Positions 13,711 through 22,636 of a stretch of DNA of 44,067 nt are shown piece after piece. The stretch's first letter is position 1. Every line of letters begins with the position of its first letter. Source of the DNA: UBA5336 sp038745855 (lineage in GTDB: Bacteria > Pseudomonadota > Alphaproteobacteria > Caulobacterales > Hyphomonadaceae); the NCBI GenBank assembly GCA_038745855.1, contig JBCDLC010000027.1, forward strand, positions 1 to 44,067. Reading direction: 5' to 3'. A program made the position numbers and the translations under genes. A model generated the notes under the pieces. It had not been told where the DNA came from, did not search any database, and saw nothing but the letters and a program-made list of their open reading frames with translations.

Positions 13711-16620
13711 ATGAAATCCGGATCGACGTTTCGTCATTTGATGTTGATGGGCGCAGCAAGCCTTGTGCTGGTTGCTTGTTCGGACACGGACATAAGTTCG
13801 CCGGGCGCGGATACGCCGCCCCAAGCGCCGGCACCTTCACCGCCACCTCCGCCGCCTCCGCCCCCGCCTCCAACTGGCTCTGACTTTGACCTCGTACCGG
13901 ACGATACTGTCGCCGATATCAGTCCAAACCTGACATTGGTTGAAGTCTCGGTAGCGGGCTCAACAGTTGAGCTTGTCGAGATTTCTGGAACGATCACTGA
14001 CGATCTGACCCTGGATGCGGACACGGCCTACACGCTTGGCGAGACAGTGTTCGTCGGGGCAGACACCGGTTCGGCAAACGGCGATCCGGCCACTCTTACG
14101 ATTCCGGCTGGCACTATTTTCTACAATGAAGGCGACGAAGCGGGTCTCGTTGTATCGCGTGGATCGCAGATCCAGGCTGTCGGAACAGCCGACGCGCCGA
14201 TCATCTTCACTTCGCTCGCCGAGTTTGGCCGCCAGCAAGGGCTGACAACTGCAACGGGCGAAGAGCGCGGCGAATGGGGCGGGATTATCCTCAACGGTTT
14301 CGCGCCGATCAACGATTGCGATGATGATACAGCGGTTGGCGGAACAGCAGGCTGTGAGAAATCCGGCGAGGCAAACTCAGGCCTCTTTGGCGGTGGTGAT
14401 AGCGCCGACAATAGCGGAACCATCCAGTATGTACGGATCGAGTTTGGCGGCATCGTTTTCAACGGGGATAACGAAGCAAACGGACTGGCGCTGCAAGGTG
14501 TCGGCAGTGGCACCGATATCGATTTCGTGCAGGTGCACAACAACCTGGATGACGCGTTCGAGTTCTTCGGCGGGACGGTGTCCGCGAATTACCTGGTAGC
14601 AACCGGCGCAGCGGATGACTCTATTGATTGGACGGATGGATGGACCGGATCGGTGCAATTTGCGGCCGTCGACCTGACAACAATCCCGAGCCGCGATGAC
14701 GCCTACGGCATCGAGGGTGACAATCAGCGGCCAAACAATCTGACACCGCGATCAGCGCCGGTGATCTCCAACTTCACCTTCTTCGGCGGGAACCATGGTG
14801 ACGCCACGAATGCACCGATTGCCGGTCTTCGCCTTCGCCGCGGAACGGCCGGGACCTACGCAAACGGCATTGTGTCTGGCTTCAATTTTGGTCTTGATGT
14901 CGACGATGAGGCGACGTTCCTGGGCTTTGAGCGCTCCGGTGATGGTCGTCTCGAGATCGCGTCACATCTGTTCAACAACGTTGAAGAGATCCGCGATGAT
15001 GGGGACGAGGGTTTTACAGTCGCCGACATCGCCGCAAGTCTCGTCAGTGTACAGACAGGATCGGCGCTTGCGACGGGCACGTTTGTGCCGGGGCCAGCGA
15101 ACACACCTGCCGTGCCGGTCACCGTTTTGACCGATCCGCGCCTGGTTGAGACGCCAAGCTTCATCGGTGCTTTTGCGCCGTCTGATACGGTGGAGGACAA
15201 TTGGGCCGCTGGTTGGATCAGGGAAAACACGCTTTTCCCAGCAGATCAGACCGCTGCATCTTGTCCGACGTCTGACAATATAGCGCAAACGGGCACGATT
15301 GGGGATCGTATTGTATGCGCCATTTCTGGCGTCGTTACTCAGGATGTCACGCTCGGTAACGGCGATGACATTGTCTATCGGCTCGACGGAACGGTCTTTG
15401 TTGGCACCGATGGCGGCAGTTCGGAAACCAATGCGCCCGGATCAATCCAGACCACACTGACGATCGAGCCAGGCGTTACGGTCTTCGGAGATGGTGACGA
15501 TGATGGCCTCGTCGTAACGCGTGGGTCACAAATCGACGCTGATGGCACAGCCGAGGCCCCAATCGTCTTCACAGCAGGATCGGTGTTGCGAGGGGAAGCT
15601 GCAGACTTGGCCAACCTCCGCGGGCAGTGGGGCGGTTTGATCCTCAACGGCAAGGCGCCGATCAACGATTGCGATGACTCCACTGGGGTTGGCGGAACAG
15701 CAACTTGCGAAAAGGATGGCGAGGCAAGTTCAGGTCTCTTCGGCGGCGATGTGCCCGGCGACAGTTCAGGCGTCCTCCGTTACGTCCAGGTGAACTATGG
15801 CGGCATCGTCTTCAATGGCGACAATGAAGCCAATGGGATCGCATTCCAGGGTGTTGGCTCTGGTACCGATGTCGAGTTCGTTCAGGTGCACAACAACCTC
15901 GATGATGGACTTGAGTTCTTCGGCGGTACTGTCAGTGCACGGAATGTCGTGATCACCGGGCAGGCCGACGACGCAATCGACTGGACCGACGGTTGGACGG
16001 GGCGTGTGCAGTTCGCCATCATTGAGGGGTCTGCGCCTGGTCGAGACGACGCCTATGGCCTTGAAGGTGATAATCAACGTCCGAACGATCTCACGCCACG
16101 TTCTTCGCCAACGTTGTCGAACTTGACGATATTGGGTGTAACGGGATCGGGAACAACGGACGGTTGGGTTGCCGGTGGACGCCTGCGCCGGGGCACGGCT
16201 GGCCAGTACTATAACGGCATCTTCATTGGAGCGCCGTTCGGTCTGGACATCGATGACCAGGCGACGTTCGATGGCTTCGCCGCTACCGGTGATGATCAAC
16301 TCGTCATCGCGTCACACTTCTTCGATAGTGGAGATCCGATCCGCGACGATGGCGATGAGGGCTTCAGTGTAGATGATATTCTCGCCAACGTTACCGATTT
16401 CACCGATGGGACAAACACCATGAGCGGTTTCTCGTTCTTCGGGAATGATGTCGGCGTTGTTCCGGGTATGGCTGAAGCCGCAGTGACGGCCACTGACATT
16501 GCGTCGATCGATCCGTTCTTCGAGGATGCCCCCTATCTCGGGGCTGTCGAGAATGCCGACGACACGTGGTATCTCGGTTGGACGATCGACTCGTCCGGAT
16601 CGCGCACCACGGTCAACTAG
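13711..16620 (+). CDS. Large surface lipoprotein with internal duplication, ElpS-like
   Basis: A 969-aa predicted outer-membrane lipoprotein. The lipobox is canonical (LVAC, lipidated Cys23, Ser at +2, so outer-membrane sorting is expected). A linker rich in Pro and Ser follows, with eleven consecutive prolines at 44-54. The rest is two homologous halves of about 440 aa offset by 451 residues. Shared blocks include WGG-ILNG-APINDCDD, GGIVFNGDNEANG, FVQVHNNLDD, EFFGGTVSA, DWTDGWTG, EGDNQRPN-LTPRS, RLRRGTAG and IRDDGDEGF; the C-x(n)-C pair around APINDCDD...CEK recurs in each. The composition is acidic and beta-rich, and repeated Asp-Gly-Asp/Asn motifs suggest calcium binding. Position beside a TonB receptor and a full gspC-N set matches C. 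crescentus elpS. Family identity is by context and gross features, not alignment. Confidence 0.75.
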   Translation: MKSGSTFRHLMLMGAASLVLVACSDTDISSPGADTPPQAPAPSPPPPPPPPPPPTGSDFDLVPDDTVADISPNLTLVEVSVAGSTVELVEISGTITDDLTLDADTAYTLGETVFVGADTGSANGDPATLTIPAGTIFYNEGDEAGLVVSRGSQIQAVGTADAPIIFTSLAEFGRQQGLTTATGEERGEWGGIILNGFAPINDCDDDTAVGGTAGCEKSGEANSGLFGGGDSADNSGTIQYVRIEFGGIVFNGDNEANGLALQGVGSGTDIDFVQVHNNLDDAFEFFGGTVSANYLVATGAADDSIDWTDGWTGSVQFAAVDLTTIPSRDDAYGIEGDNQRPNNLTPRSAPVISNFTFFGGNHGDATNAPIAGLRLRRGTAGTYANGIVSGFNFGLDVDDEATFLGFERSGDGRLEIASHLFNNVEEIRDDGDEGFTVADIAASLVSVQTGSALATGTFVPGPANTPAVPVTVLTDPRLVETPSFIGAFAPSDTVEDNWAAGWIRENTLFPADQTAASCPTSDNIAQTGTIGDRIVCAISGVVTQDVTLGNGDDIVYRLDGTVFVGTDGGSSETNAPGSIQTTLTIEPGVTVFGDGDDDGLVVTRGSQIDADGTAEAPIVFTAGSVLRGEAADLANLRGQWGGLILNGKAPINDCDDSTGVGGTATCEKDGEASSGLFGGDVPGDSSGVLRYVQVNYGGIVFNGDNEANGIAFQGVGSGTDVEFVQVHNNLDDGLEFFGGTVSARNVVITGQADDAIDWTDGWTGRVQFAIIEGSAPGRDDAYGLEGDNQRPNDLTPRSSPTLSNLTILGVTGSGTTDGWVAGGRLRRGTAGQYYNGIFIGAPFGLDIDDQATFDGFAATGDDQLVIASHFFDSGDPIRDDGDEGFSVDDILANVTDFTDGTNTMSGFSFFGNDVGVVPGMAEAAVTATDIASIDPFFEDAPYLGAVENADDTWYLGWTIDSSGSRTTVN

Positions 16621-16636
16621 GCCGAGATCCACAAGC

Positions 16637-16662
16637 GGGGCTGCTCTCACCAGGGCAGCCCC
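16637..16662 (+). terminator. Strong hairpin between lipoprotein and TonB-receptor genes
   Basis: GGGGCTGCTCT (16637-16647) pairs with AGGGCAGCCCC (16652-16662) as an 11-bp stem with one T-G wobble and a CACC tetraloop, starting 17 bases after the lipoprotein stop. The following bases (CTCCACACAGTTTCATTCTTT) hold only an interrupted T-tract, so it may act as a leaky terminator or an mRNA 3'-end stabiliser, allowing more lipoprotein than receptor. Confidence 0.6.
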
Positions 16663-16719
16663 CTCCACACAGTTTCATTCTTTCGCGGGTTTCCCGCATA
16701 GCAGTTATCGAGGACGCTC

Positions 16720-19405
16720 ATGTCAGGTCGGTATCGTTTTGGTGTCGTGGCGCTTCTTGCTTCCACGGCATTGTCGTCGCAGGTTGCAGAAGCACAGGCC
16801 CAAGAGGGTCAGCCCGCTCAGGAGCAGGGGCGACGGCGATCTTGTCCAACAGACCGTTATCGTGCGGGGTGAATTCATCCCTGACGAGAAGCGGAGTACC
16901 TCGGAAGTGTCTAGCGTTTTGGATGCGGAAGATTTTGCGATCCAAGGCGATAGCGACATCGCAGCGGCGCTTAGGCGTGTGACAGGCGTGTCGATCGCGG
17001 ACGACAAATTCGTCATCGTCCGTGGGCTGAATGAACGCTATTCCAGTTCGACACTGAATGGATCGCCGCTGCCCAGTCCAGAGCCTTTGCGCCGGGTTGC
17101 GCCGCTCGACCTTTTCCCAACATCGGTCCTGTCCTCGACCCTGGTTCAGAAAACTTATTCGCCGGAACAATCGGCAGAGTTCGGCGGCGGAACGATCGAC
17201 ATCCGAACCAAGGCTGTTCCAGAAGAGGCGTTCTTTGAAACCGGCGTATCCGCCGCAGCGAACAGCGAGGCCAACTTTCAGGATGGCTTGCAGTATGACG
17301 GAGGGGACACGGATTTCCTCGGTTTTGATGATGGCACGCGCGATCTCCCGAGTGAGTTGGGAGGAGTGTTCGATGATGGCAGTTTCGACAGTCTGAACGA
17401 TACGGACAATAGAGCGTTTGCGCTTTCGCTCCTGTCGGACCCGCAATTGCTAGTTTTGCAGAGCGGGCCAATTGGGCCCGATTTTGGCGTCGAAGCGTCG
17501 GCTGGTACCCGTTATGACGTGAATGCCGACCTATCGATTGGACTTCTCGCGTCGGGTGCTTACGACAATAGCTGGTCAACCCGGCAGGCCCGTCGCGGCT
17601 TTGCATTTCTTGGCACAGGTGAAACCCCATCCCTTGACCCGAACAATCGGGATTTTACCGCCAACTCGACGACGCAGAACATCAATCTGAATGCGCTTGG
17701 TGCGATTGGTTTTGATGTCTTCACCGATCACCAGATCCAATTCACTGGCTTCATTACTCGAGGCTCGGAGAAGGAGGCCCGGATCGAGGAGGGCAACCTC
17801 GACGCGGAGTTGGAGCGCTCGCAGATCCAGCGCCGCGACGTGACGGAATGGATCGAGCGAGAACTCTGGACGACCCAGGCCCGCGGGGAGCACGCGTTCC
17901 CATCGTTGCTGGACCTGTCGGTTGACTGGCGCGCCTCCTACTCGGAAGCAACGCGGGAGTCTCCCTTCCAGACGTCGGTTGGTTTTGATCTCGCATCAGG
18001 TGTGCCGACGCTTTCGGGCGAGACGGAGCTGACGAATATCGAGTTCAACGAGATTGCTGACGATTCGACAGACTTCGGCGTTGATCTCCTGCTGCCCTTG
18101 CTCCTTGGTGATCTCGAAGTGGATCTCAAGGCCGGCTATGCCTATGTCGAAAAGGACCGGCAGGCCCAGAACAACCAGTTGGTCATTGCTGGAAGCCAGA
18201 TTCCGACGAATTTGCTGAACACCAGGCCAGACGTGGCCTTCGCGGCTCTGTTCGATCCGGTTAGCGGAACAGGGACGCTTGTGGAGCAGGGATCGGGGAA
18301 CTTCCCGGGCTTCTACGTGGCGACGTTGGAAGTTGATGCGTTCTACGCGGGCATTGATGCGCAGCTTACGCCCTATCTTCGGACCGCCATCGGGGCGCGT
18401 TATGAGGATGCAATCCAGGTGGTACAGACACGGACATTCCCGAATGGCACGTTCGAGGATGGCGACCGGGTCAACGGCCCACCGATCGAGGAGGATGAGT
18501 TCTATCCTGCAGCGACGATCACCTGGAACTTCGCTGATAATATCCAGCTGCGTTTCGGGTATTCCGAGACAATCACGCGTCCGCAGTTCCGGGAATTCGC
18601 GCCGTCACGTTTCGTGAATTCGGACACCGACCAAGCGTTCTTCGGCAACCCATTCCTCGTGAACAGCGAGCTCACGAATTTCGACGCCCGGCTCGAATAC
18701 TATTTTCAACGCGACCAATTCATTACAGCGGGCCTCTTTTACAAGGATATCGAAAATCCGATCGAAGAAATCAGTTCCGGTGATGAAAGCGGCACAGTCA
18801 CTTTCATCAACGTGCCGACTGCTGAACTCCAGGGGATCGAACTGGAATACCAACAGGTGCTTCCGCTCCAGGATTGGGGGGTGAATTTCGAGTGGCTGTC
18901 TTCGAAGGACATCACGCTGAAAACGAACTACACGTTCACCGATTCTGAAATCGGTGCCGACGGTGATGTGCTCCTGTTCATCCGCTCAAGTACCAACGAC
19001 ACGCTCTTGTCCCGATCAGTGTCTGCAGCCGGTTTCATAGAGGACGGCCGCCAGCTTCAAGGGCAATCGGAGCATCTCGTCAATTTCCAGATTGGCTATG
19101 AGGATTTCGAGGCCCGCTCCGAGGCAAACATCCTGGTGAACTTCGCGAGCGAGCGGATCCGGACCGGCGAGGCATTGAACAATCCCGATGCCCCAGCCGT
19201 TTTGGAAGAGCCGCCGATATCGGTTGATTTCGTCTACAACAGGGACTTCACCGTGTTTGGTGGCGACTATGCGTTCGGCTTCAAGGTACAGAACCTCTTT
19301 GGAGATGAGTATCGCGCGTTCCAGCAAGCGGGAGCAGATACATTGGATGTCGACACATACGATATCGGGACGACGGCGTCGGTGTCTCTGTCACGGCGCT
19401 TCTAG
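16720..19405 (+). CDS. TonB-dependent outer-membrane receptor with apparent +1 frameshift
   Basis: Reading from ATG 16720 gives a good signal peptide (RFGVVALLASTALSS, cleavage likely after AEA-QA) that runs out of frame and stops about 17 codons later. The receptor body is open one base over. Removing one G from the GGGG run at 16827-16830 joins them as ...QEQ-GDGDLVQQTVIVRGE, about 894 aa. The body shows a TonB-box-like QQTVIVRG, a plug domain (DIAAALRRVTGVSIADDKF, VRGLNERYSSSTLNGSPLP, EFGGGTIDIRTK) and a 22-strand-type barrel ending SVSLSRRF with terminal Phe. The upstream in-frame extension overlaps the lipoprotein gene and has no signal peptide, so I reject it. Either a sequencing error or a real inactivating mutation fits. 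Substrate unknown; the elpS/T2SS context suggests a phosphorus-linked ligand. Confidence 0.85.
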
Positions 19406-19566
19406 GCACGCACCGGTAAACTTGGCAGCCAGGGATTGCCCATCCTCTCAACATTTTGACGGCCGGAATCCGTATTCCACTTGTCCTGTAACTTGCAGGG
19501 CACGTTTCGAAGCCGCTATTGCCAAGGGACTGTGACAGTGAGCGAAAATATCAGCGTAGGCCAATC

Positions 19567-20607
19567 ATGGTGTTGAGCGGCATCCTCGCGGGATGGGCTG
19601 CAGACGGTTGGGTCTGGGCAGGCCGCATACTCGCAGTTGCAGCGGTGACCGTGATCGCCATAACGGCTGCAAGCCTGTTTTGGGTGATCACGATTGGCCC
19701 AGACGCCTACATTCGCGTGGCGACGCCCCGTGCCAGTGCCGGCGCTGCCGGAGTCGCTAATGTCGATTATTCAATCCTGTCTCGGGTGACCCCATTTCGC
19801 ACGGTGACCTCGAGCGACACCGCCTCGGGAACCCGCCGTCCTGCCAATGACATCATCGTCGAAGACGTTGCTGAAACGACGTTGGACCTGAAACTCCACG
19901 GGCTTATCTCGGAATCAGAGGAAGGTGGACATGCCTTCATATCGACCGATGGCGGGGTGCAGACGGCGTATGCGGTTGGGGATGAGATCGATGGTGCTCC
20001 TGGCGTGACGTTGGAGCGGCTCAGGGTCGACTCTGTGTTGCTTCGACGGAATGGAGTGCTTGAGAGCCTGACCTATGAAACAGACGGCGCCGCGATCACG
20101 ACCCTCAGCGCTGTAGACAGTCTCGATCCTCAAGCGATCGAAGAGGAAGCGGAAACAAGACCACCGCAAGCCATCACAGCGCTTGGCTCCAACGGCAAAC
20201 CCATCGATAGTTCACGTATCGACAAGATAGCGAGTGCTACGGAAGATCGGGCGCCAGTGGGGGCAGAAACCAAACAGACACCAGTGCGTCCAACACCGGA
20301 AGGGCCGGTGATCGTTCGCCGGATGACACGGAACGAGTTGGAGACGATGGCCGTTTCCATTCGGCTCGAGGAAAATCAGGATACAGGCGATGGTGGGCTT
20401 TACGTTTTCCCAACCGGTAACATCGACACCTTTAGTAAGTCGGGACTACAGGCCGGGGACATAATTACGGAGGTTGCTGGATTGAAACTGGACAATCGCT
20501 CCGATTTCGAACGCTTGCTGGCAGAAGTAGAGGCGCAACGCCAAATCAATCTGGTGATCGTCCGAGCGCAGGTTACGCGAACCCTTCGCGTGACCATTAT
20601 AGAGTAG
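19567..20607 (+). CDS. gspC: T2SS inner-membrane protein GspC
   Basis: A 346-aa bitopic protein: short cytoplasmic N-terminus, one membrane helix (about 20-43), a homology-region domain (about 104-172, LDLKLHGLISESEEGGHAF) that contacts the secretin N0 domain, an Ala/Pro/Thr-rich linker, and a C-terminal PDZ domain (about 270-345, with LQAGDIITEVAGLKLDNRSDF). GspC links the inner-membrane platform to GspD and helps select substrates. Start ATG 19567 is chosen because it gives the usual short cytoplasmic tail; a TTG at 19519 is in frame upstream. About 160 bp separate it from the receptor gene, so it may have its own promoter. It opens an uninterrupted 12-gene gspC-N run. Confidence 0.92.
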   Translation: MVLSGILAGWAADGWVWAGRILAVAAVTVIAITAASLFWVITIGPDAYIRVATPRASAGAAGVANVDYSILSRVTPFRTVTSSDTASGTRRPANDIIVEDVAETTLDLKLHGLISESEEGGHAFISTDGGVQTAYAVGDEIDGAPGVTLERLRVDSVLLRRNGVLESLTYETDGAAITTLSAVDSLDPQAIEEEAETRPPQAITALGSNGKPIDSSRIDKIASATEDRAPVGAETKQTPVRPTPEGPVIVRRMTRNELETMAVSIRLEENQDTGDGGLYVFPTGNIDTFSKSGLQAGDIITEVAGLKLDNRSDFERLLAEVEAQRQINLVIVRAQVTRTLRVTIIE

Positions 20608-20638
20608 GCGCTTCGCTGGGCGCGACGGAGTGAAAGCC

Positions 20639-22618
20639 ATGTCATCCCCAATCAAGGCCTCTGTATCCAAGGGCGTCGCTGCGGTGATCATGGGAGGTTT
20701 CCTCGGAACCTCCCTGGCAGTCGCGGATACCGTGAGTTCGTCGGGCGCGGCGAGCCGAACGGCAAATTGGGACAGCCAGCACGTGATCAATCTCCAGGAT
20801 GTGGAGATGTCCGTGCTGATCGATGATGTCTCCCGCATCACCGGCTATACATTCATCGTGCACCCCACCGTGAGGGGCCAGGTCTCGGTTTCCTCCCAAA
20901 CCCCGCTCAGCACGGCCGAAGTCTTCCAGGTGTTCCTGTCCACCCTGCGCGTGCACGGTTTTACGGCGATCCCTGGCCAGAATGGGATATACAAGATCGT
21001 GCCGGAACAGGCTGCCACAGCAGAGGCCGCCCTCGCGAGCCAGGCGGTCGCTGGCGACCAGGTGGAAACGGCTGTTTTCAAACTCAGGAGCATTGATGCC
21101 GTTGAAGCGGCGAAAATGATCAAGCCGGTGACAAATCCACAGGGGCAAGTCTCGACCAGTGCGGCATCGAATTCCGTTATTGTCGTCGACTATGCCTCCA
21201 ATATCGGCCGGGTTCGTGCGCTTGTGGATCAGATCGATGAGGACCGGTCGGAGATCGTGAACGTCCCGCTGCAGAACATGTCGGCTGCAGAAATGGCGAA
21301 AACGCTGAACGGGCTGACCTCCGGTACCAGCGCGGCGTTCAACTATGATGTCGGCGCTATCGCCGTCGACAGCTCAAACAGCGTGATCCTACGCGGCGAC
21401 CGGGATGATGTGGCCCGGATGGTCGAAGTGGCCCGGCAACTCGACCAGGAGAGCCGGATTGCGGATGAAACAATCAAGGTCGTCTCCCTGAAATACGCAA
21501 CAGCGCTCGATCTCGATCCGATCCTCAAGGGGATTGGCGCGCGCATGGCTGAAGCGGCAAGCCGAGGCGGAGCAGCCATCGCTGCGCCCACAGTGGTTGC
21601 GCACGAGCCCACCAATTCACTCGTGATCAATGCAGAGCCCCAGATCCTGCGCCAGATGGAGCGTGTGGTCGACGAATTGGATGTACGCCGGGCCCAGGTG
21701 CTCGTGGAAGCGATCGTCGTTGAACTGTCTGATCAGGCAACCCGCGAGCTCGGGCTGCAATTCGTCGTTGGCGGCGGTGAGAATACGACGGTGCCGTTCG
21801 CCACGACCAATTTCACGCGGAATGCGCCGACGATCCTGTCTCTCGCTGGCGCCTTCGTGCCGACAGATTTTGTCGGCGATACGGGCTCCACAAATTTGGC
21901 GTCGGCTGCGATCAATTCCTTGCTTAACACGAACGGTGCCCTGATCGGCGCAGCCGGACAGAATGATGACGGGCTGATCTTCGGGGCCATCGTCAATGCC
22001 GTTGAAGGCGACGTGGACAGCAACATCCTTTCGACCCCATCGGTGATGGCTCTCGACAATGAGAGTGCCTTTGTCACCTCTGGTCAGGAAATCCCGATCG
22101 TCACCGGCGAGGCACTCGGGGCCAACAACCAGAACCCGTTTCGGACGGTTGAGCGGGAGGATGTGGGGGTGACCCTGGAAATCCAGCCCCAGATCAGCGA
22201 TGGTGATACGATCCGCCTGAACCTTCGACAGGAGGTCTCGTCCATTGCACCGATTTCCGGGGCTTCGGACATCATTACGAACAAACGCGAGCTATCTACG
22301 ACGGTCCTCGCCGATGATGGGGAGATCATCGTGCTGGGCGGGCTCATTCAGGTCGATCAGCAGGACTCGGTCTCCAAGGTTCCGATCTTGGGCGACATTC
22401 CAGGCCTAGGCCGTCTCTTCCGAAGCGAGGCGACATCTCGCAACCGAACCAATCTCATGGTCTTCCTGCGGCCAACCATCATCCGTGATACCGAAGGCGT
22501 TCGCGAAGCAACGGCAATCAAGTATGATTATACGCGAAATGCCCAGATCGAGGCGAACCCGAATTCCGCGTCCAGCCTGGACGAGGTGGTTCGTACCATT
22601 ATCGAGGGGCGCGAATAG
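20639..22618 (+). CDS. gspD: T2SS secretin GspD
   Basis: Outer-membrane secretin of 659 aa. A signal peptide (GVAAVIMGGFLGTSLAVA) precedes the N0 domain (about 43-120, VINLQDVEMSVLIDDVSRIT), N1 (about 140-200, with VETAVFKLRSIDAVEAA), N2 and N3 domains, and the secretin barrel (about 365-620, from VLVEAIVVELSDQATRELG to FLRPTIIRD). The barrel holds the conserved DVGVTLEIQPQIS and SKVPILGDIPGLGRLF blocks. Fifteen copies would form the exit channel. ATG 20639 is preceded by GGAG with an 8-base gap; a GTG nine bases upstream is less likely. No C-terminal pilotin-binding tail is obvious and no gspS is nearby. The next gene begins after 18 bp. Confidence 0.97.
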   Translation: MSSPIKASVSKGVAAVIMGGFLGTSLAVADTVSSSGAASRTANWDSQHVINLQDVEMSVLIDDVSRITGYTFIVHPTVRGQVSVSSQTPLSTAEVFQVFLSTLRVHGFTAIPGQNGIYKIVPEQAATAEAALASQAVAGDQVETAVFKLRSIDAVEAAKMIKPVTNPQGQVSTSAASNSVIVVDYASNIGRVRALVDQIDEDRSEIVNVPLQNMSAAEMAKTLNGLTSGTSAAFNYDVGAIAVDSSNSVILRGDRDDVARMVEVARQLDQESRIADETIKVVSLKYATALDLDPILKGIGARMAEAASRGGAAIAAPTVVAHEPTNSLVINAEPQILRQMERVVDELDVRRAQVLVEAIVVELSDQATRELGLQFVVGGGENTTVPFATTNFTRNAPTILSLAGAFVPTDFVGDTGSTNLASAAINSLLNTNGALIGAAGQNDDGLIFGAIVNAVEGDVDSNILSTPSVMALDNESAFVTSGQEIPIVTGEALGANNQNPFRTVEREDVGVTLEIQPQISDGDTIRLNLRQEVSSIAPISGASDIITNKRELSTTVLADDGEIIVLGGLIQVDQQDSVSKVPILGDIPGLGRLFRSEATSRNRTNLMVFLRPTIIRDTEGVREATAIKYDYTRNAQIEANPNSASSLDEVVRTIIEGRE

Positions 22619-22636
22619 CGAGCGGCGAGACCGGGC

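Noticed and set aside
16499..16719. Upstream in-frame start for the TonB receptor at 16499
   Set aside because: It overlaps the lipoprotein gene and gives Arg/Ser-rich sequence with no signal peptide; the real signal peptide is in another frame at 16720.
19451..19510. sigma-70 promoter or second Pho box before gspC
   Set aside because: TTGACG at 19456 has no acceptable -10 at 16-18 bp, and the Pho-like CTGTAAC...GGGCAC matches only about 8 of 14 half-site positions.
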